Translations under genes and position numbers: made by a program
Assembly (NCBI GenBank): GCA_043424535.1
Contig: JBHWOV010000094.1
Location: forward strand, 1-14,269
Reading direction: 5' to 3'
Source: DSM-111022 sp043424535
GTDB taxonomy: Bacteria > Bacillota > Bacilli > Lactobacillales > Aerococcaceae
DNA: 14,269 nt
Shown: piece by piece, positions 14,220 to 14,269 of the stretch
How the letters are laid out: the number at the start of each line of letters is the position of its first letter
Position numbering within the stretch: position 1 is the stretch's first letter
Notes under the pieces: generated by a model
What the model was told of the DNA's origin: nothing
Seen by the model: the letters and a program-made list of their open reading frames with translations, nothing else
The model's database searches: none

Positions 14220-14269
14220 TGCTTTTATTAAACAACTAAAATTTTATCTTCTCGCCTGTTTTCAATTCA

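Overview
The window is AT-rich DNA with Shine-Dalgarno sites of the AAGGAGG type, short intergenic gaps and gene families typical of low-GC Firmicutes. The combination of a CstR / CoA-disulfide-reductase-rhodanese operon with a BceAB/nisin-resistance-type locus suggests a member of the Lactobacillales (Enterococcus-, Aerococcus- or Carnobacterium-like). The sequence alone does not settle the genus. No RNA genes, CRISPR arrays, transposases or phage genes were seen.

Layout, left to right. (1) 155-595 (+): a 146-residue protein of unknown function standing alone. (2) 876-2735 (-): a three-gene module of a YtrA-type GntR repressor, an ABC ATPase and an ABC-2 permease. The stop and start codons overlap, and the promoter lies inside an inverted repeat that is probably the repressor's own operator. 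(3) 2917-5130 (+): a reactive-sulfur operon encoding a CoA-disulfide/persulfide reductase fused to a rhodanese domain, a free-standing rhodanese, and a CstR-type persulfide-sensing repressor. A textbook CsoR/CstR operator sits on the promoter. (4) 5242-6276 (-): a membrane-anchored serine hydrolase of the beta-lactamase/DD-peptidase fold, facing cstR across a shared terminator. (5) 6392-6864 (-): a GNAT acetyltransferase gene broken by a frameshift and a nonsense codon. (6) 7093-8327 (+): a TetR regulator and a GNAT acetyltransferase in a two-gene operon. The promoter is flanked by two TetR-like palindromes, and the regulator appears to start at ATT. (7) 8530-13969 (-): a five-gene antimicrobial-peptide detoxification locus: response regulator, intramembrane-sensing kinase, ABC ATPase, ten-helix BceB-type permease, and an S41 peptidase resembling the nisin resistance protein NSR.

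How they work together. In the NSR locus the kinase/permease pair should sense a lantibiotic-like peptide at the membrane. The regulator should then raise transporter and peptidase expression through a CTTACA-N4-TGTAAG box embedded in the 3' end of the kinase gene, and the peptidase and transporter would give two layers of protection. In the sulfur operon CstR should silence its own operon until per- or polysulfides crosslink its two cysteines; the rhodaneses and reductase then clear the persulfides. Both circuits are inferred from motifs and gene order.

Bidirectional hairpin terminators separate the convergent units at 5203-5238 and 8386-8428, and another hairpin closes the right edge at 14194-14219.
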